A stretch of 40,722 nt of DNA from Flavobacteriia bacterium (GCA_011391075.1 JAABRF010000016.1:1-40722); one strand, 5' to 3'; shown: positions 1 to 10,192, numbered from the stretch's first letter. Notes: generated by a model not told the origin, from the letters alone. Numbers and translations: made by a program.

Positions 1-53
1 TGCACAGTCAACGCTAGTAAGAGCGTTAAAATTCCATTAAACTTTGTTTTCAT
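1..53 (-). CDS. SusC-like TonB-dependent receptor, N-terminus only (cut by window edge)
   Basis: The reverse strand from 53 reads MKTKFNGILTLLLALTV, the same signal-peptide start as the two complete susC-like genes in this window; the rest lies beyond the left edge. The 5' leader and promoter (81-110) also match those of the other two copies. It is therefore almost certainly a third SusC/RagA outer-membrane transporter gene in a tandem series. The family forms TonB-dependent barrels that pair with a SusD lipoprotein to import glycans or peptides. Substrate cannot be judged from 17 codons. Confidence 0.85.
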   Translation of the reverse strand, partial: MKTKFNGILTLLLALTV

Positions 54-80
54 TTTAGAATTATTTGAATTAATTAAATG

Positions 81-110
81 CAAATATCTTAAATGTAAGT
101 TAAAAATCAA
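81..110 (-). promoter_or_regulatory. Promoter of the third (partial) susC
   Basis: On the minus strand TTG (110-108) is followed after exactly 19 nt by GATATTTGC (88-80). This is one mismatch from the Bacteroidota -33/-7 pattern (TTG, 17-23 nt, TAnnTTTG). The same TTG-N19-GATATTTGC arrangement precedes the other two susC genes here. Confidence 0.65.
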
Positions 111-594
111 AATATTTTCACAAAAAAAACAATAATAATATATTTTAATAAATTCATTAATGTTAATTAATTTCATCATAAATGTTATTTATGTATTAAA
201 TGCAAATGTTTTGTATATTTTGCTTTAAAAACGAGTGTTAAATTGCATAAATATTAATTTTAATATTTTTTAAAATGTTTCAAATACTCTTAATTTAAGC
301 AGAAATTAATGATAATTTGACGAAAATATGTGTATAAAATGCCAAAAGAGGTGAATGATTCATCTAAAAACAAGATAAGATCCAAAGAATCGCTTAAGCT
401 ATCGTGTCTATACCACCCGAATGTATTGGTATCATACTTATTGATAAATGAACTATCGAGACATCTTGTCTTTCATGCTTATGTAATTATACGCTATATA
501 CAATAAAAAAAATCGACTTTTGTGAGGGTTCATCATTTTGATTACTAATGATTTGTTTTGTTTGTAGTTTTTTGAGTAAATATAAGGTTGATGT

Positions 595-639
595 AAAAAA
601 AAAGAAGTTGTCGTATTTATACGACAACTTCTTTTTTTT
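595..639 (-). terminator. Terminator of the first susCD module
   Basis: A perfect inverted repeat: arm 601-615 (AGAAGTTGTCGTA core) pairs with 620-634 around a 4-nt loop, and is extended by an A-run (595-600) facing a T-run (635-639). It lies directly after the SusD stop codon at 656. The flanking A and T runs would give a U-tract on either strand, so it may be bidirectional. Confidence 0.85.
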
Positions 640-655
640 ATTTAAAAAGAAAAGT

Positions 656-2140
656 TTAAATGGGATTTTGAACCATTAAAGGATTTGCATCAATTTCAGC
701 TTGTGGAATTAAGAAAGTCCATCTTTTATCTCCTGCAGGAACTAGCATTACATTATTGGCAAAAGCACTGTTGTGATTGGCCCCATTTCTGTTTAATGGT
801 AAGTTTAACCTTTTTAAGTCATAAAAACGGAATCCTTCACCCCAAAGTTCAGTTCTTCTTTCCAACATGATTTCATCAATAAGTGCTTGTCCTGTATTGG
901 AAGAAAGAACATAATTTGGATTTCTTGTGATCAACAAATCATACAATGCTTGTTTTGCATTAGTATCATAACCTCCCCAACGTGCATAAGCTTCGGCTTC
1001 AATTAAATACATTTCAGCAGCTCTCATCATTACAATATCCATACGACTATCACCAGTAGAAACTGATAAGAATTTTTGACTGGTAAAAGGTTTTTTTGTG
1101 AAATTACTTGGTAAAGCCAAAGCGGTGTGTAATCCGGTTGGGTCAAATAATGTTTTTCTAACATCAGTAGCCGGAATAGCTGTATTGTATAAAACACTAT
1201 TGATTGCTCTTGGATTTGCTCTAATGGCAGAAGAGCTGTAGTTCCTTGATAAATAAGCTCCTAAATTACCAAAATAGTTGGTTTGATCTTCCACAATATG
1301 GCTGGCCCACATAAACTCAGAAATAGCATCTAAATTATCTTTAAAACCGGCTTTATAAGTGTCAAAAGTCATTAGGGTATGTCCTGCCCGCGCCAATTGA
1401 GCATTGGTAATAGCAGTTTCCCAATTTCCTTGTGTCAAATTAACGCGAGCTTTTAAACCGTAGGCTACTTTTTGATTGATGTGAGATTTATTTACGCGTG
1501 AATATCCATTAAGCAATACTATTGCATCATCCAAGTCTTTATTTATTTGTAAGTAAACATCTTGTACACTTGCTCTTGCAATAGGATCAACTGAAGTGTC
1601 AATTTTTATTGGGATTCCTAATTGTGTATTGTTTTGGCCAGGTACATATCTTTCTGCATAAGTTTGCACTAAATTAAAGTGAAAATAGGCTCTATATACG
1701 AGTGCTTCACCTTTAATGGCATTTTTTAAACTTTGAGAACCTTCAGCAGCATCTATCCCGTTGATGATAACGTTGGCATTGACATTCAGTTTGTAAAACA
1801 TAGTCCAAATCCCTTTGTTATAAACGCTATTAGCATCTACATTGGGTAACCATTGATAATATGCAGCCCAGTTGTTGGCTACCATTACATGATCTTCTCC
1901 CATTTCATCAACTGCTAAAAGCCAAGAACCTAAACCACCTAGTCTTTGATTAGATTCATATCTATTGTATAACGCTCTATGGATTCCATTTAAAGCAGCC
2001 ATAGCATTATCGGTATTGTTCACTACTACTTCAGAAGAAACAGCATCTGAAGGATAAGTCTCAAGAAAGTCTTTTTTACAAGCGGTAAAAAACACCCCTA
2101 TTGAGACTGTAATTATGCTTAAAATTAATATTTTTTTCAT
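656..2140 (-). CDS. SusD/RagB family surface lipoprotein
   Basis: This 494-residue protein starts with a lipoprotein signal (MKKILILSII...FFTAC, lipidated Cys at 21) followed by KKDFLETYP, a start typical of SusD/RagB proteins. The helical SusD fold is suggested by repeat-like segments and by the C-terminal block MRAAEMYLIEAEAYAR...LLITRN...IMLERRTELWGEGFRFYDLKR, a hallmark of the family. Such proteins sit on the outer-membrane surface as the lid of a SusC barrel and bind the substrate. The gene follows a susC-like gene by 49 bp on the same strand and is followed by a strong terminator, so the two form one transcription unit. No glycoside hydrolase or peptidase adjoins it, so the substrate is unknown. 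Confidence 0.93.
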   Translation of the reverse strand: MKKILILSIITVSIGVFFTACKKDFLETYPSDAVSSEVVVNNTDNAMAALNGIHRALYNRYESNQRLGGLGSWLLAVDEMGEDHVMVANNWAAYYQWLPNVDANSVYNKGIWTMFYKLNVNANVIINGIDAAEGSQSLKNAIKGEALVYRAYFHFNLVQTYAERYVPGQNNTQLGIPIKIDTSVDPIARASVQDVYLQINKDLDDAIVLLNGYSRVNKSHINQKVAYGLKARVNLTQGNWETAITNAQLARAGHTLMTFDTYKAGFKDNLDAISEFMWASHIVEDQTNYFGNLGAYLSRNYSSSAIRANPRAINSVLYNTAIPATDVRKTLFDPTGLHTALALPSNFTKKPFTSQKFLSVSTGDSRMDIVMMRAAEMYLIEAEAYARWGGYDTNAKQALYDLLITRNPNYVLSSNTGQALIDEIMLERRTELWGEGFRFYDLKRLNLPLNRNGANHNSAFANNVMLVPAGDKRWTFLIPQAEIDANPLMVQNPI

Positions 2141-2189
2141 TTTATACTATTATTTATTATTATTTTATTGTAAGTCAAAGGACTTGAAA

Positions 2190-5100
2190 TTAAAATTTAA
2201 CATTAATTCCCATAGTAAACAATCTAGAAGCTGTATAAACATTGGATACAGTTCCGTTAAATTCTTGTTGAATATTTAAACCTTGTTTGGCATTAAATGA
2301 AAACACGTTTTCTGCGGAAAAATAAACTTGGGCGGAATTAAGGAAAGTCACATCTGTGAAAGATGATGGTAAATTATAACTCAAAGAAATGTTTTTCACA
2401 TTTAGATAAGAAGCATCCAATAACCATCTACTGGAACCAGCCCCAAAATTTGCTATTTGTCCGGCATCCATTCTGGGTACATTTGTGATGTCTCCAGGTT
2501 GTTGCCAACGGTCTAATACATCCACATGTAAAGCTGTTCCATAGGTTCCGGAATGCATGATACTAGCATAGTTACCATCGTAAATTTTTCCACCCATTTG
2601 ATAAGTCAATAAAAATCCTAGACTTAAATTTTTGTATCTTAATGAGTTAGAAATAGAACCTATCAAATCAGGAATCGCAGTGCCAACATAATTATATTTT
2701 GCATTGGCTTGATTTTTGGTGAATTTTTCGTCATTTATGGTTACAATATCAGTACCATTAGCCGTAACAGCAGCTTCAGTAGGGATGTATAAAGCGGCTC
2801 CTGTTGCTGGATCAACGCCATACCATTCTCTTAACCAATAGTCATAGATGGAGCGCCCTACCATAAGTTTTTTGGTTCCGGTTATGATTTCAGGTTGAGA
2901 AAGTTCGGTAAATTCATTTTTTACAGTAGAAGCATTAAATCCAAGATTCCATTCTAAATTTTCCTTTTTGATAACATCGAAATTTAAACCTAATTCGATA
3001 CCACTGTTAAACATGGCTCCGATATTTTCAATTCTAGTTTCAACTCCACTACTCAAAGGTAAAGGTACGTTGAATAGCAAATTGTCAGAAATTCTATGGT
3101 AATACTCTATAGTACCATTGATTCTATTAAATAAACCAAATTCAAGAGCAACATCTTTATTTACAGAAGTTTCCCAAAATAAATTTGGAGAACTAAGTGA
3201 ATTTAACAATATTCCAGGTTCAGTTTGGTTATTTACACCGATATCATAAAGTCCTTGATAAGCATAATAATTAATACCCAAATTATTTCCTAACTCTCCA
3301 TAAGATGCTCTCAATTTTAATAAATCTAGGAACTTAACATCTTTAAGAAAACTTTCTTTTTCCAATCTATAAGCCAAACCTACAGACCAAAAGTCACCCC
3401 ATCTCTTATCTTCTGAGAATTTAGATGTTCCATCTGTTCTGTATGAACCACTTATATAATATTTATTGTCATAATCATATGACAAACGACTGAAATAGCT
3501 TTCACCTGTTTCTCTATCTTCAATTGTATAATTTTCAGTAGTATTTACAAAGTTGATAAGTTCATAGTTACCATCTGCAATTTGTTGTGTTTTATACTGG
3601 TAAGTTTCATTATATAAAAACTTATAAGACTCATGTCCCAACAATGCAGATAAATTGTGCTTATCAAATGATTTTGTATAATTCAATAATTGATTCAATC
3701 CTAAGGTACTTCGTTTGGTATTAAATCTGGAAGCAGCACCAAGTGGAGCACCATCACCAATTAATTTATTTCTATATTCAGAATTGACATAATCTCTTTG
3801 TTCTAAACTTGCATTTAAAGTTAAGTTGAGCCCTGTCAATAATCTGAAATCAACATAAGCTTTTGAATTCAATGCATTTATTTTATCTAAATCTTCATTC
3901 CAATCAATTTCAGCAAAAATATGACGTCCATTATTTCCTCCTTGAGGTCTGGCTGCATAGAGGTCGTATTGTTTCTCTCCGTTTGCATCTAATAAATAGC
4001 AACCATCTGCATTGTGCATATAAATGCTATAAATAGGAGCCATAGATCTTGAAAATCTAACAGGATTTACAAAAGAACTGGTTTGATCGGAAGTAGCTTG
4101 TGACTGATTTCCTTTGGAAGTACTTGCGCCGATGTTAAAACCGGTTTTGAACCATTCCTTTACTTGAAAATTTACATTTGCTCTTCCAGTAAATCTAGTA
4201 AAGTCAGATTTGAGTAAATAACCTGATTCATCCAAATAACCTACAGAAACATAATAATCTGATTTATCGGTTGCAGCCGAATAATTCATATCAATATTTT
4301 TTCTCATTCCAATTCTCTCTAAAGGACTTGTCCAATCGGTATCATCCACTTTTAAAACAGCACTTTGATTTATCTTACCATCAGTTCCTACGATAGCTGT
4401 ATTGGCAACATTAAATGGATTTCCCAAAAGGAGACTATATATAGAACTTGATGCTGTTGCATTGGCAGCCGTAACTTGAGCTTCTGTCGCAGTTCCAGGA
4501 ACCGCAAGAGAATTTCTTCTAGCTTCCCACATCAATTCATAATAATCTCTAGCATCAACTCTATCATATTCTTTGATAGATCTGTCAATAAAGCTATTTG
4601 AAATACTCAAGTTAAATTGACCTTCTCCTTTTTTTCCTTTTTTAGTAGTTATAACAACTACTCCATTGGCGGCTTTGTTACCATATAGAGAGGTAGCAGA
4701 AGCATCCTTCAAAATGGTTAAACTTTCAATATCATTAGGGTTAATACTGTTGAAACTTCCATTGAATGGAAATCCATCAACTATATATAATGGGTCATTT
4801 GATGCACTAACTGATCCAATACCGCGAATACGAATTTCTTGACTAGAACCTGGTTGTCCTCCAGCCATGCTAACTTGAACACCTGCAGTAGATCCTTCAA
4901 TCGCATTGGTAATGTTGGTTAGAGGTCTTACTTCTAATTCTTTTGCGCTAATTTGACTTGCAGAACCGGTATAATCACTTTTTTTGGCTGTTCCATAGGC
5001 AACAACAATGATTTCATCCAGTACATTTTCATCTTCTTGTAAGTTGATGTTGATTGTATTGCTATTTCCTACAGTCATTTTCATAGTTTTCATCCCAATG

Positions 5101-5318
5101 TAGGAGAAAACCAAGATGTCGCCTGATTTTGCGGCAATTTGATATTTTCCATCAAAATCAGTTTCAGTTCCTGTTGTGGTTCCTTCAATAAGAACACTAA
5201 CTCCGGGAATTGGTGCATTTCCGTCAGTGACAACACCTGATACTGTTTTTTGTGCAAAAACAAACTGCACTGTCAACGCTAATAGCAGCGTTAAAATTCC
5301 ATTAAACTTTGTATTCAT
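2190..5318 (-). CDS. SusC/RagA family TonB-linked outer-membrane transporter
   Basis: A 1042-residue TonB-dependent receptor of SusC type. The signal peptide ends near FVFAQ (residue 23). A carboxypeptidase-D regulatory-like domain follows (about 24-105: VSGVVTDGNAPIPGVSV...TETDFDGKY). The plug domain comes next (about 115-230), with IRGIGSVSASNDPLYIVDGF and the SusC signature LYGNKAANGVVVITTKKG. The rest is the 22-strand barrel region, rich in alternating aromatic strands and ending in GINVKF. It partners with the SusD protein encoded 49 bp downstream. Start ATG at 5318 is supported by the signal peptide and by a promoter 29-58 bp upstream. The signal peptide is nearly identical to the neighbouring susC genes, although the mature proteins differ widely. 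Confidence 0.95.
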   Translation of the reverse strand: MNTKFNGILTLLLALTVQFVFAQKTVSGVVTDGNAPIPGVSVLIEGTTTGTETDFDGKYQIAAKSGDILVFSYIGMKTMKMTVGNSNTININLQEDENVLDEIIVVAYGTAKKSDYTGSASQISAKELEVRPLTNITNAIEGSTAGVQVSMAGGQPGSSQEIRIRGIGSVSASNDPLYIVDGFPFNGSFNSINPNDIESLTILKDASATSLYGNKAANGVVVITTKKGKKGEGQFNLSISNSFIDRSIKEYDRVDARDYYELMWEARRNSLAVPGTATEAQVTAANATASSSIYSLLLGNPFNVANTAIVGTDGKINQSAVLKVDDTDWTSPLERIGMRKNIDMNYSAATDKSDYYVSVGYLDESGYLLKSDFTRFTGRANVNFQVKEWFKTGFNIGASTSKGNQSQATSDQTSSFVNPVRFSRSMAPIYSIYMHNADGCYLLDANGEKQYDLYAARPQGGNNGRHIFAEIDWNEDLDKINALNSKAYVDFRLLTGLNLTLNASLEQRDYVNSEYRNKLIGDGAPLGAASRFNTKRSTLGLNQLLNYTKSFDKHNLSALLGHESYKFLYNETYQYKTQQIADGNYELINFVNTTENYTIEDRETGESYFSRLSYDYDNKYYISGSYRTDGTSKFSEDKRWGDFWSVGLAYRLEKESFLKDVKFLDLLKLRASYGELGNNLGINYYAYQGLYDIGVNNQTEPGILLNSLSSPNLFWETSVNKDVALEFGLFNRINGTIEYYHRISDNLLFNVPLPLSSGVETRIENIGAMFNSGIELGLNFDVIKKENLEWNLGFNASTVKNEFTELSQPEIITGTKKLMVGRSIYDYWLREWYGVDPATGAALYIPTEAAVTANGTDIVTINDEKFTKNQANAKYNYVGTAIPDLIGSISNSLRYKNLSLGFLLTYQMGGKIYDGNYASIMHSGTYGTALHVDVLDRWQQPGDITNVPRMDAGQIANFGAGSSRWLLDASYLNVKNISLSYNLPSSFTDVTFLNSAQVYFSAENVFSFNAKQGLNIQQEFNGTVSNVYTASRLFTMGINVKF

Positions 5319-5346
5319 TTTTATAATTATTTGAATTAATTAATTG

Positions 5347-5376
5347 CAAATATCATAAATGAAAGTTAAAATACAA
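5347..5376 (-). promoter_or_regulatory. Promoter of susC at 2190-5318
   Basis: Minus-strand TTG (5376-5374), 19 nt, then GATATTTG (5354-5347), followed by the AT-rich leader shared with the other two susC genes. The distance from the -7 box to ATG is about 28 nt. Confidence 0.65.
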
Positions 5377-5407
5377 AATTTTATAATAAAATTCAAAAGC
5401 TTATAAG

Positions 5408-5433
5408 AAAAAAGGCCGCTTAAAAGCGGCCTT
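5408..5433 (-). terminator. Terminator of the second susCD module
   Basis: The GC-rich inverted repeat AAGGCCGCTT (5412-5421) and AAGCGGCCTT (5424-5433) lies 25 bp after the SusD stop. On the minus strand it is followed by TTTTTCTT. It separates this module from the next susC promoter. Confidence 0.88.
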
Positions 5434-5458
5434 AAAATTTATTTTGGATAAATATTTT

Positions 5459-6868
5459 TTAATTTATATCCCAAAAAACACGTGATTGTTGAAGATCACC
5501 ACCAATTGCAACAGATGCTGCTGTATAATTGGTAACATTTAAGGTTTGTTCATTTAAAGGATAAGTATATCTTTTAGGAACAGGTAATCCAGATTCAGCA
5601 GCGACATTCATAGTTGGAGCATCATATTTTCTATAAACACACCATCCTTCAAATCCTCTGTTGTACATGGCTAACCAAAATTGTTTTCCAATTTTTTGTT
5701 TCCAAGTTCCAGATGCAGTTGCATAAGCTACAGATGAATCGGCAAGGTAAGTTGCAATATCACTTGAATCCACACCCCAATCTTCCATAGAAGCTGTAAT
5801 AGCATCGGCATAGTGTGTAGCAGCTGTGCCACCTACACTATAACCTCTTTCAACAGCCTCTGCCAATAAAAATTTTAATTCGGCATAATCCATTAAAACA
5901 CCTCTAAAAGTAGGGTCATGCATTAATTCACCTACATGTGTGTAAGCTGAGAAAGAGTTGTTGTCACCGTAAGGACCACCCACATAGCCACTTGTAAGAT
6001 TATCATCAAAATAAAATTCTCTTCTTGGATCATTTAAAGTATTCATATAATCAACGATGGTATTAGCAGCAACGAAATCGCTTCTTCCACTTTGAACCAA
6101 ATCAACCCATAAAGGATTTGTGTTTGGAGTTGAACTCAAATAACCTAAAATGGCATTATCATTATTCGAAGTAAAAATACCGGCTGTAACCGCTTGTTGA
6201 ACAGCAGTAGATGCAGTAGCACTATTAGCATCAGCCATTCTCATGGCTAGTTTGAATTTAACAGAGTTAGCAAATTTTTTCCATTGGTTTAAATCACCTC
6301 CGTAAATCAAATCGGCACCTGTATAATCGTCAACATTTGCAGCAGTAAATTGAGCTATAGCTGCATTGATACGAATTAAAAGGTCAGCATAAATGGCAGC
6401 ATCATCATCATAAGCAGGAGTAGGGTCAGCTGATCCAATCAATGCTTCTGTATAAGGAATATCTCCAAATGTATCTACCAATTGTTGCCAAGTATAAACT
6501 TCCAATACAGAAATCATAGCTTTTTGATTTTCTGTAGTAGCTAATACTTTTGCATCTTTTAAGTCAAATAATACATCTCTGTACATTTCTGACCAATGAT
6601 TTAAAGGTATATTTCTAGTTACTAAATCATAATTACTTTCATCGATATAGGTAGTTTCAGTCCAATATTGTGAAAACAATCTGAAAATATTCGTATTTAC
6701 ATTGGTGCTTTCCATTTGGTCAAAAAGACTTTTTGTAGCAGATGTAAATAAAGAAGCAGAAGAAACCTGTGTAGGATTGTTTGGGTCTCTGTTCAAATCT
6801 TCATATTCTTCGTTGGTATCGCAACTAAAGATGAAGATACTTGTTAATAAAATTAATAATTTTTTCAT
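5459..6868 (-). CDS. SusD-like surface lipoprotein (SusD-like_2 type)
   Basis: A 469-residue protein with lipoprotein signal MKKLLILLTSIFIFSC (Cys 16), then DTNEEYEDLNRDPNNPTQV. This acidic start and the downstream YTWQQLVDTFGDIPYTEAL block are characteristic of the second SusD-like family (formerly SusD-like_2), as is the C-terminal KQFWLAMYNRGFEGWCVYRK segment. It would act as the outer-surface substrate-binding lid for the SusC encoded 14 bp upstream. The tight spacing and shared strand make a two-gene operon closed by a hairpin at 5412-5433. It is only distantly similar to the other SusD in the window, so the modules probably serve different ligands even though their susC leaders are alike. 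Confidence 0.93.
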   Translation of the reverse strand: MKKLLILLTSIFIFSCDTNEEYEDLNRDPNNPTQVSSASLFTSATKSLFDQMESTNVNTNIFRLFSQYWTETTYIDESNYDLVTRNIPLNHWSEMYRDVLFDLKDAKVLATTENQKAMISVLEVYTWQQLVDTFGDIPYTEALIGSADPTPAYDDDAAIYADLLIRINAAIAQFTAANVDDYTGADLIYGGDLNQWKKFANSVKFKLAMRMADANSATASTAVQQAVTAGIFTSNNDNAILGYLSSTPNTNPLWVDLVQSGRSDFVAANTIVDYMNTLNDPRREFYFDDNLTSGYVGGPYGDNNSFSAYTHVGELMHDPTFRGVLMDYAELKFLLAEAVERGYSVGGTAATHYADAITASMEDWGVDSSDIATYLADSSVAYATASGTWKQKIGKQFWLAMYNRGFEGWCVYRKYDAPTMNVAAESGLPVPKRYTYPLNEQTLNVTNYTAASVAIGGDLQQSRVFWDIN

Positions 6869-6882
6869 TGTGTTATTTGTTT

Positions 6883-9800
6883 TTAGAATTCAACTTTAAG
6901 ACTTGCTCCAAATTCTTTAACAGATGGATAAGCACCTGATTGGTATCCTTGGATATTACCGGCACCTAAACCTGCTTCAGGATCAGCATAAGGAACATTT
7001 TTATGAATAATCCATAAATTTCTTCCGATTAATGATAAAGAAAGATCTTGTAATTTTAATCTTTCTGTGATTTTGTCATTAAAATCGAAAGTAAAGTTTA
7101 CTTCTCTCAATTTTACGAAAGATGCATCATATACGAAAGCAGCTTGTGGGTTTCTAACATATCCCCAAGGATTTGCATATGTATTGGCAGCACCTCTAAC
7201 CGTATTAGGACTTGTATTGGAAACGGTGTATGAACCATCTGCATTAAATACAACTGTTCCTTGCACTCCATCAAGTAAAACACCACCACCATTGGCGTTG
7301 GAATTTCTTACAGGATTACCCAATTCGTTGTTTCCTGCAGTAAAGTCATATAAACCTGTAGCATAACCATAATAAGTATCCAATGAAAATACATCACCAC
7401 CTTTTTGGATGTCAATTAAGAATCCAAGGCTCATATTTTTGTATTTTAGTGTGTTTTTTACAGAACCAGTCCAATCAGGATTGATATCACCTATTACATT
7501 ATTACTTGTAGTAGTAGTGCGATAATATCCAGAAGTACTGATTACTTTATTACCATCACTATCGTATATGAAATCTTTACCTCTCAATACTCCAAAAGCT
7601 TCTCCTAATTGAGCTCCAATAGAAACACCACCTTGAACACTAGCTAATTGAATGTATTGAATACCTTCAGCTAAGCGCGTAATTTCACTTTCGTTTTTCG
7701 CATAGTTGAATTTCATATCCCAAGAAAATTTATCTGTTTTCAAAGGAGTGATATTCATCATCACTTCAAAACCTTTGTTATCCATATCTGCACCATTTAA
7801 CCATACTCTTGAAGCTCCAGTAGCTGTAGAAACGTCAATTGGAGTAATCAAATCAATGGTTGATCTTTTGTAATATGAAATATCAAATCCTAAACGATTT
7901 TTGAATAATTGTGTTTCAATCCCAACTTCAATATCTTTACTTTTTTCTGATTTTAAATCAGGATTGTTGAGTGTAGTAGGATTACTTGCAGTTGCATTTC
8001 CATCAAATGAAGATCCAATACCATAGGTATTAAAGATTTGATAAGGATCCGTATCGTTACCCACTTCTGCATAATTGGCTCTTAATTTTGCAAAGCTCAA
8101 CCAAGGTTGTTTGATTAAATTTGAAACAATTATACTAGTAGAAACAGATGGATAGTAATATACATTATTATCGGCTGGAAGTGAAGAAGAACGGTCTCTT
8201 CTTACTGTACCATCAAGATAGTAAGTACCTTTATAGGCGATACCTGCTTTTGCAAAAATACCATCAACTTTTTTAGTATAGTCAACTTTTGCAATATTAT
8301 CTGCAGTCAAAGCATTTACACTATTGGATAATGTAAATAAACCTGGAGTAATTAAACCACCATTGGTGTTTTGAGCCAATGAGTTAAATTTATTTAATCT
8401 ATAATTGAAACCAATTAAACCATCTAAGGTTAAATCATCAGATAAACTATGATTAAAATTACCCATTAAATCAAAGTTTGTTTCAGATAATTTTCTATTT
8501 CTCAATACGTAGCTAGAAACATTTGAAGAACCAACTTCAGTTCTTTCTTCTCTAATTTCTGAATAAGCATCAAAAGCATAACGTCCGGTGATATTAAACC
8601 ACTCAGTAACTTCTTGATTGAGGGTAAAGTTACCCATATAACGGTCGCGGCTATCTGTTTCAAAATTTTTGTAAAGTACCCAATAAACGTTATCGGTATA
8701 AATTGGAGCTAAATCTGTGTCAGAATTTACGTTCCATGTATAATTTTTTCTACCGTAATTAAAGAATGCATCTTTTTGTTCTTGAATATCAACGTTTGTT
8801 TGAAACCATTGTCTAAATGATTGCATTGGATTGTTGGAATCATAACCGGTTCCATTTCTTCCTTTTCCTTGTGTATTGGTATAAGAGAAGTCAACAGAAG
8901 CAGATGTTTTGGCTCCAAATTTTTGAGAACCTGCTAAAGATACTGTATTACGGTCTATTGAGCTATTTGGTAAAATACCTTCTTGAATTTTATTGGTATA
9001 ACCTAATCTGAAAGAAGTTTCTTCAGTGCTTTTGCCAAATGAAAGTGAATTGGTAGTAGTTAAAGCAGTTTCCCACATTGAGTTTGGATCGTTTTCTGCA
9101 CCTACCCATGGCGTTTTAATGTGATAGCCTGGTAATTCAGGGAAAATGGCAGTCCATTGGTAAACATTTAAATTGGGATCAAAAGCTGCACCATAAGATG
9201 CATCTTCAGTAAATGGTACAACTTGATCATCATAACTATCTCCATCTAAATCGTAAACCAAAAAGTATGGATCATCATAATAAGGACCATAACCTGCTCC
9301 ATATTTTTTTTGATAAACAGGAAGTGTTTCCATATCGGCTCTTCCAACTGTTACAGAGCTGTTAAAAGTTACACCCAATCCTTTTGAACCTTTTCCTTTC
9401 TTGGTAGTAATAATGATTGCACCATTACTTGCTCTAGAACCATAAAGAGCTGTAGCAGCTGCTCCTTTTAATACGTTAACATTGGCAATGTCGTCAGGAT
9501 TTAAGTCCATCGCAGCATTTCCATAGTCATACCCTCCACGTCCAGAAGTTACATTACCTGAATTTCCTGTTTCATTTAAAACAGGTGTACCATCAATTAC
9601 AATAAGTGCTTGATTACTAGAAGAAATAGAGTTGTAACCTCTCACAATGATATTCGCAGATCCACCAAATGAACCATATGTTTGAATATCCAAACCGGCA
9701 ACTTCACCGGCAAGAGCTTCTGCAAAGTTGGTTACTGGAGTATTTGAAATTTCATCTCCTTTTACTTCTTGGGTAGCATAACCTAATGCTTTCTTCTCTT

Positions 9801-10134
9801 TTTTAATACCCATTGCAGTAATAACCACCTCGTCCAACACATTGGCACCATCCTCTAAAGAAACATCAATAGAGTTAGCTGATCCAACAGTTCTTTCTTC
9901 GGTTTTTTTTCCTACATAACTAAACTGAAGTACATCTCCTTGTTTAGCTTGGATGGAATACTTCCCGTCAAAATCGGTTTCTGTCCCAGATTTACTCCCT
10001 TTAATAATGACGCTCACTCCTGGAAGTGGTCCACTATCATCAGAAACAGTACCTGAAACTGTTTTTTGTGCAAAAACAAATTGCACAGTCAACGCTAATA
10101 GAAGCGTTAAAATTCCATTAAACTTTGTTTTCAT
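6883..10134 (-). CDS. SusC/RagA family TonB-linked outer-membrane transporter
   Basis: A 1083-residue SusC-like receptor. The signal peptide MKTKFNGILTLLLALTVQ...VFAQ precedes a CarboxypepD_reg-like domain (VSGTVSDDSGPLPGVSV, about 25-105). The plug domain (about 115-255) includes IIVRGYNSISSSNQALIVID and LYGSRASNGAIIITTKKGKG. A long barrel region follows, ending in FGASLKVEF. It pairs with the SusD-like protein 14 bp downstream. The protein diverges strongly from the 1042-residue SusC outside the signal peptide and plug motifs, so the modules are not recent whole-gene duplicates. Start ATG 10134 is set by the signal peptide and the promoter at 10163-10192. Confidence 0.95.
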   Translation of the reverse strand: MKTKFNGILTLLLALTVQFVFAQKTVSGTVSDDSGPLPGVSVIIKGSKSGTETDFDGKYSIQAKQGDVLQFSYVGKKTEERTVGSANSIDVSLEDGANVLDEVVITAMGIKKEKKALGYATQEVKGDEISNTPVTNFAEALAGEVAGLDIQTYGSFGGSANIIVRGYNSISSSNQALIVIDGTPVLNETGNSGNVTSGRGGYDYGNAAMDLNPDDIANVNVLKGAAATALYGSRASNGAIIITTKKGKGSKGLGVTFNSSVTVGRADMETLPVYQKKYGAGYGPYYDDPYFLVYDLDGDSYDDQVVPFTEDASYGAAFDPNLNVYQWTAIFPELPGYHIKTPWVGAENDPNSMWETALTTTNSLSFGKSTEETSFRLGYTNKIQEGILPNSSIDRNTVSLAGSQKFGAKTSASVDFSYTNTQGKGRNGTGYDSNNPMQSFRQWFQTNVDIQEQKDAFFNYGRKNYTWNVNSDTDLAPIYTDNVYWVLYKNFETDSRDRYMGNFTLNQEVTEWFNITGRYAFDAYSEIREERTEVGSSNVSSYVLRNRKLSETNFDLMGNFNHSLSDDLTLDGLIGFNYRLNKFNSLAQNTNGGLITPGLFTLSNSVNALTADNIAKVDYTKKVDGIFAKAGIAYKGTYYLDGTVRRDRSSSLPADNNVYYYPSVSTSIIVSNLIKQPWLSFAKLRANYAEVGNDTDPYQIFNTYGIGSSFDGNATASNPTTLNNPDLKSEKSKDIEVGIETQLFKNRLGFDISYYKRSTIDLITPIDVSTATGASRVWLNGADMDNKGFEVMMNITPLKTDKFSWDMKFNYAKNESEITRLAEGIQYIQLASVQGGVSIGAQLGEAFGVLRGKDFIYDSDGNKVISTSGYYRTTTTSNNVIGDINPDWTGSVKNTLKYKNMSLGFLIDIQKGGDVFSLDTYYGYATGLYDFTAGNNELGNPVRNSNANGGGVLLDGVQGTVVFNADGSYTVSNTSPNTVRGAANTYANPWGYVRNPQAAFVYDASFVKLREVNFTFDFNDKITERLKLQDLSLSLIGRNLWIIHKNVPYADPEAGLGAGNIQGYQSGAYPSVKEFGASLKVEF

Positions 10135-10162
10135 TTTTATAATTATTTGAATTAATTAATTG

Positions 10163-10192
10163 CAAATATCTTAAAGTTAAGTTAATATTCAA
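10163..10192 (-). promoter_or_regulatory. Promoter of susC at 6883-10134
   Basis: Minus-strand TTG (10192-10190), 19 nt spacer, GATATTTG (10170-10163), about 28 nt before the ATG. This is the same layout as the other two susC promoters. Confidence 0.65.

Larger units (their letters stand above)
54..655. other. Long AT-rich intergenic region without a gene
   Basis: This 600-bp stretch holds the promoter and leader of the partial susC (about 54-110) and a terminator hairpin (595-639). The middle (about 120-590) is very AT-rich, and I see no convincing ORF, RNA gene or repeat in it. Confidence 0.6.
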
